Shown here one piece after another: positions 60,907 through 64,000 of a stretch of DNA of 64,000 bases. The stretch comes from a virus. Position 1 is the first letter of the stretch. The number at the start of each line of letters is the position of its first letter. Where the stretch lies: IMG/VR virus record IMGVR_UViG_3300044994_000320, positions 23,212 to 87,211 of that record, one strand, 5' to 3'. The notes beneath the pieces are model-generated. The model was not told where the DNA came from. It saw nothing but the letters and a program-made list of their open reading frames with translations, and did not search any database. The translations under genes were made by a program, and so were the position numbers.

Positions 60907-60974
60907 CGTATGCATTGTAACTCTGATTAAAGCGCACAAACGTAGCCTACTACGTGATTTGAAAGGAGACTTGC
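60907..60974. promoter_or_regulatory. Short gap with weak promoter-like and hairpin elements
   Basis: A TTGACG box begins at 60903 and a loosely matching GATTAA lies 16 bases further on. An ACGTAG/CTACGT hairpin lies at 60940-60945 and 60950-60955. AAAGGAG precedes the RuvC-like gene. The promoter match is poor in its second half. Confidence 0.25.
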
Positions 60975-61538
60975 ATGATTGTCTTGGGGCTCGATTCCGG
61001 CGGTCGCTATAACGGCTTAGCTGTTGGCGACTTGGTTAAAAAAAGCATAAATCGCGCAGAGCTTTTTATGCAACCATTTACAAAACCATCTCCCGATAAG
61101 TTAATCCAAGTTGTAGAATTTGCTACAAGTTGGGTCACAAAATTTAAGCCCGCGTGCGTCGTAGCAGAAAACTACGCATTTGGTGGTATGAATTTTAATC
61201 GTGAAGTGCCAGAAGTTTTTGGTGTTTACAAGATGGTTTTTCATAAGTGCCGCGTGCCCTTGATACTTGTTCCACCGTCAAGCGCAAAGAAAGCAGTCAC
61301 CGGTTCAGGTAGAGCGACTAAAGCAGAAGTTCAGAAAGCCGCAAAAGAGTTCATCGTTAAAAATAAGGTCGATGTTGTTATTGAGGCTTTACCTCGTGAG
61401 CTTCAATCTCATCCGTATGATGCGCTTTCACTTCTTGTAGCTTTGGTTCGAGCAGACAAAGAGTCGCCTATACGCAGAGACTTGCGAATAGTAGGAGAAT
61501 TTTACGGGATCAATCTTTTAGGAGCACTGTATGAGTGA
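60975..61538 (+). CDS. RuvC-like Holliday-junction resolvase
   Basis: The RNase H-like fold is marked by LGLDSG (D7), VVAENYAFG (E65) and the C-terminal HPYDALSLL (H146, D149), the catalytic residues of the RuvC family. The central KKAVTGSGRATKAEVQ helix also matches. At 187 residues it is RuvC-sized. It would cut recombination junctions before packaging. Confidence 0.8.
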   Translation: MIVLGLDSGGRYNGLAVGDLVKKSINRAELFMQPFTKPSPDKLIQVVEFATSWVTKFKPACVVAENYAFGGMNFNREVPEVFGVYKMVFHKCRVPLILVPPSSAKKAVTGSGRATKAEVQKAAKEFIVKNKVDVVIEALPRELQSHPYDALSLLVALVRADKESPIRRDLRIVGEFYGINLLGALYE

Positions 61539-61830
61539 AGCCCCAACAGGTACAAGCAGTAGTATAGAATTGAAAGTCGCTGCTTCCAATAATGTTCAAA
61601 AAACTGCTACTGCTATTGTTAAAAATATCCAAGAAGGAAAACAAGTAAGCGTTTCAGCAGTAGGCCCAGAAGCTGTTAATCAAGCAGTCAAAAGTGTGGC
61701 CGCAGCACGAGGTAAAATTGCTTCAAACGGTGTGAACCTTCTGGCGCAAATCGGCTTTCGTACTTTCAAACAAGACGAAAGTGACGCACGAGAAAAAACA
61801 GCGATGATTTTCAAACTGCTTATACAGTAA
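61531..61830 (+). CDS. SpoVS-like (Alba-fold) protein (99 aa)
   Basis: The body matches the SpoVS family pattern: LKVAASNNVQKTATAIV, then VSAVGPEAVNQAVKSVAAAR, then GVNLLAQIGF and a terminal EKTAMIFKLLI. SpoVS has an Alba-like nucleic-acid-binding fold and is known from sporulation in Bacillus, but occurs in many non-sporulating lineages. Here it is coupled to the RuvC-like and FolE genes, so a DNA- or RNA-binding job in phage metabolism is likely. Confidence 0.75.
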   Translation: MSEAPTGTSSSIELKVAASNNVQKTATAIVKNIQEGKQVSVSAVGPEAVNQAVKSVAAARGKIASNGVNLLAQIGFRTFKQDESDAREKTAMIFKLLIQ

Positions 61831-62429
61831 TGCCTAAAGCTCAAAAGCCTAAGATACCGGGCGTCGATTTTAGGCGCCTTCCAGTTTTAGAAAAACTGTA
61901 CGCGCAGTTTATGACAGAGTTAGGGATAGACCTTAAAGACCCTAACTGTTCAGATACTCCAAAACGTGTGTCCAAGATGTTTCTTGAAGAGTTTACTCCA
62001 GCGTTGTTCAGTCAGCCAGAAGGTATCGTAACCGCTTTTCCAAACGAAAAAAACGTCTATGATCAGTACCTTGCTGTTGGCAACATACCTTTTTACTCGA
62101 TCTGCGCTCACCATCACGTCACGTTTTTCGGCACAGCAAATATCGTGTACCATCCAAAAGATAAGTTGTTAGGACTGAGCAAATTCTCGCGAATTGTGAA
62201 CCATTATTGCAAAAAGCCTCAGATACAAGAAAACCTCACGGCTGAAATTTTAGATGCGGTTGTACGGGCTACAGACCCACACGGCGTTTACGTCAATTTA
62301 GTAGGAAGGCACTTCTGCATGGAATCTAGAGGTGTTCGGTCACACGGGGCCCATACGGTTACGTCAAAAATTTACGGCGAAATCGACAAGAATGAAGCCA
62401 TAAAATTGTTAAGGGAGTATCAACGATGA
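61830..62429 (+). CDS. folE: GTP cyclohydrolase I (FolE-type)
   Basis: The zinc ligands are visible as C92 with H94/H95 in ICAHHH and C163 in HFCMESRGV. Other family parts are DTPKRVSKMF and LGLSKFSRIV. It converts GTP to dihydroneopterin triphosphate, the first step to both folates and deazaguanines. The 199-residue length is usual. Its TAATG start and ATGA end couple it to SpoVS-like and QueD-like genes. Confidence 0.92.
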   Translation: MPKAQKPKIPGVDFRRLPVLEKLYAQFMTELGIDLKDPNCSDTPKRVSKMFLEEFTPALFSQPEGIVTAFPNEKNVYDQYLAVGNIPFYSICAHHHVTFFGTANIVYHPKDKLLGLSKFSRIVNHYCKKPQIQENLTAEILDAVVRATDPHGVYVNLVGRHFCMESRGVRSHGAHTVTSKIYGEIDKNEAIKLLREYQR

Positions 62430-62851
62430 TAAAACTGTTGAAAGATAAAAAGAAATCAAAAGTGCGGGAGCGTCTCGACAAAAAAGTGCGTAGATTTATC
62501 GAATTCAAGTTGCAGTTCCCCAAGGTGCACTGGTTCCCCAAAGCCGAAGGAATTTTCGCGTATTTGAAAAGCCCTCATCGTCACCTATTCCACGTTCATG
62601 TGCGAGTCGAGGTATTTGAAGCCGATAGAGAAATCGAATTTTTAGAGCTTCAAAGAATTACCGCTAACTATATCGGTAGTTCAAAGTGGATAGAGCCGAG
62701 TGAAGATTCCTGCGAGCATATTGCAGAGTACATTCACGGTTTTCTATCCGGCTACCTTGGTAAGTTATCCCCTAATGGTCCGGTTCGCGGTATTTCAGTT
62801 CGCGTACTGGAAGACAACGAAAACGGCGCGGAGTTTCAATCAGACTTATGA
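62426..62851 (+). CDS. Divergent QueD/PTPS-like T-fold protein (141 aa)
   Basis: Although diverged, it keeps the order of 6-carboxytetrahydropterin synthase motifs: H35 and, after a gap, H51-R-H53 as possible zinc ligands, then VHVRVEVFEADREIEFLEL (the F-x-x-L helix), SCEHIAEYIHGFL (like P-T-x-E-N-x-A) and ISVRVLEDNENGAEF (like VRVxETxTxxAEY). The usual catalytic cysteine is not evident. FolE upstream and QueE nearby support this reading. It could also be a related pterin enzyme. Confidence 0.6.
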   Translation: MIKLLKDKKKSKVRERLDKKVRRFIEFKLQFPKVHWFPKAEGIFAYLKSPHRHLFHVHVRVEVFEADREIEFLELQRITANYIGSSKWIEPSEDSCEHIAEYIHGFLSGYLGKLSPNGPVRGISVRVLEDNENGAEFQSDL

Positions 62852-63660
62852 GCTACATAAAAAGTTATTGTAAGTACCCGCATATCACCGCCGCGTATTG
62901 TACTTATGCAAATCCTCAGAATGTCGGCGCTATCATAGGGTCGATGCACTCCCTTATTCACGAGGGTATTTCAAAGTTTGTTATAGTGGATAATGGCTCG
63001 AACTGCACAATGTACACGTTCTCAAATTTTGTTGAGTATTTGGATTTGATCAAAGAGCATTTTGGTGTAGAAGTCGAGTACATTCGTGTTACCGGTAAAA
63101 CCCTTTGGGAATACCGAGCCATTGCGTACAACGCTGTAAAGACCGAGAAAATTTTGATTATTGACGATGATATGTTCGCTATGCCTAAAGCAGTTAGCGC
63201 GCTGGATAGTGCACTTCTCGATCAAGGCTTTGTCTCCGCCACAGTTTCACAAGAAGGAGGAATAGGGCTAAAAAATCGCGATTTTAGCGAGACCTTCGAT
63301 ATTGGGCTTATAGCTACGGGCTTCTACAAAGAAGACCTCATAATCGAAGGTATAAAGATCGTCGGGCCACCTATTCTGACCTTTGCAAAGTATTTGCAGT
63401 CAAAGGATTTCAGCGATTTTATGTCTGACATTAAAAAACGTATTACTGATGCGGGGTTTGATCTTTCAAAGGTTGGTGGTGAAGACTCTGCAGTGTCTTT
63501 TTTTCTCGCGACATATTGTGGTAAAAGAGACGGCTCTGTAGTTACCGGTTCAAGGTTCATCCATAACGGTGCAAAGTCTCCGTACATGAAATGGTACGAC
63601 GGCGGAGACATCTTGCCGTTTATTTTTAAGACGTATCCAGAAAACAACAGGAGAAAATAA
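62848..63660 (+). CDS. Family 2-type glycosyltransferase
   Basis: The GT-A fold is indicated by ITAAYCTYANP, VIVDNGS (45-51) and the metal-binding DDD at 106-108 in ILIIDDDMF, with GGEDSAVSF further on as the likely acceptor-side motif. At 270 residues it is a soluble, single-domain enzyme without membrane segments. It overlaps the QueD-like gene by ATGA and precedes a PIG-L deacetylase. Phage DNA, a virion protein or a host target are possible acceptors. Confidence 0.78.
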   Translation: MSYIKSYCKYPHITAAYCTYANPQNVGAIIGSMHSLIHEGISKFVIVDNGSNCTMYTFSNFVEYLDLIKEHFGVEVEYIRVTGKTLWEYRAIAYNAVKTEKILIIDDDMFAMPKAVSALDSALLDQGFVSATVSQEGGIGLKNRDFSETFDIGLIATGFYKEDLIIEGIKIVGPPILTFAKYLQSKDFSDFMSDIKKRITDAGFDLSKVGGEDSAVSFFLATYCGKRDGSVVTGSRFIHNGAKSPYMKWYDGGDILPFIFKTYPENNRRK

Positions 63661-64000
63661 ATGAAAAATCTGATAGTAGTCGCGCACCCGGATGACGAAA
63701 GCTTCTTCTTCGGCGGGAGAATGCTGCAGTCGCCCGAGCAAACATTCGATGTTTTAGTAATCACTGACGGAGGCCATCACGACGGGGAAACAAAGCAAAA
63801 TCCCGGCAAGCGCCTCGAACGGTTATACGCAGCCGCAAAAAAATTCGGCTTTCGAGTTATTCCTAACCCTAACGCGCTCCCTGACTACTACTCCAAACGC
63901 CTCGACTTCGACGCCATCGTATCCCTGATAGAACCCCTCGCAGTCGGTAGTCATTACGACCGGGTCTATACGCACAGCCCTATTGGTGACGAAGGCAGGC
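63661..64000 (+). CDS. PIG-L/LmbE-family deacetylase (partial, cut by window end)
   Basis: The N-terminus is complete: VVAHPDDE (6-13), the zinc-binding AHPDDE motif, then VITDGGHHDGE and KRLERLYAAA. A THSPIGDEG segment lies at the cut. Enzymes of this family remove acetyl groups from N-acetylglucosamine-type sugars. AGGAG precedes the ATG. Pairing with the glycosyltransferase suggests sequential sugar transfer and deacetylation. The gene continues beyond base 64000. Confidence 0.85.
   Translation, partial: MKNLIVVAHPDDESFFFGGRMLQSPEQTFDVLVITDGGHHDGETKQNPGKRLERLYAAAKKFGFRVIPNPNALPDYYSKRLDFDAIVSLIEPLAVGSHYDRVYTHSPIGDEGR

Noticed and set aside
1-64000. CRISPR arrays, insertion sequences and complete tRNA genes
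   Set aside because: I saw no regularly spaced repeats, transposase signatures or full cloverleaf; the only tRNA-like element lacks an anticodon arm.

Overview
This window is a contiguous piece of a large tailed-phage genome with a contractile tail (myovirus morphology). Every gene I can support lies on the + strand, genes are tightly packed, and many overlap by ATGA or TAATG. The sheath, tube, tape measure, baseplate J/W and spike genes show the contractile tail. A near-complete set of replication proteins shows that the phage replicates largely independently of its host. I found no integrase, excisionase pair, repressor switch or CRISPR array, so the sequence gives no support for lysogeny. 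The host cannot be named. A spanin-like overlapping pair and an M23 peptidase would fit a didermic host, but this is inference.

Layout. 1-2.75 kb: two small paralogous zinc-ribbon genes, a 416-residue unknown, and two long non-coding stretches. 2.75-9.3 kb: terminase large subunit, portal, scaffold, N4-gp56-type major capsid protein and capsid accessories, with an AT-rich repeat tract between terminase and portal. 9.3-20.3 kb: fibre and adsorption genes, including a glycine-rich adhesin-like protein and a duplicated [~90 aa + fibre] cassette whose copies flank an M23 endopeptidase and a holin-like gene. 20.3-22.9 kb: membrane, XhlA-like, patatin-like and spanin-like genes, probably a lysis module. 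22.9-40.2 kb: neck, sheath, tube, tail assembly chaperone with a programmed -1 frameshift, tape measure, baseplate hub, OB-fold spike, a proline-rich tip-like protein, gp25/W, gpJ and a gpI-position protein.

40.3-62 kb is the DNA metabolism region: SWIM-finger protein, ATP-dependent ligase, UvsW-like helicase, replication initiator and DnaC-like loader, DnaB-like helicase, CHC2/TOPRIM primase, family A DNA polymerase, SSB, RecA, two candidate Holliday-junction nucleases, a Cas4-like Fe-S nuclease, and a MoxR AAA+ ATPase with a VWA partner. At 59-64 kb, QueE, GTP cyclohydrolase I and a divergent QueD-like protein supply most of a 7-deazaguanine route. A family 2 glycosyltransferase and a PIG-L deacetylase (cut by the window end) follow directly, suggesting hypermodified DNA or another sugar modification.

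The observations I rate highest are: (1) a T_TTT_TTC slippery heptamer plus stem-loop in the tail chaperone gene; (2) a 47-nt tRNA-like element without an anticodon arm after the polymerase gene; (3) a four-gene coupled operon of Cas4-like nuclease, MoxR, a small protein and VWA; (4) a strong excess of the hexamer TTTTAG on the coding strand; (5) the deazaguanine, glycosyltransferase and deacetylase cluster; (6) a proline-rich tandem-repeat protein at the spike-tip position.
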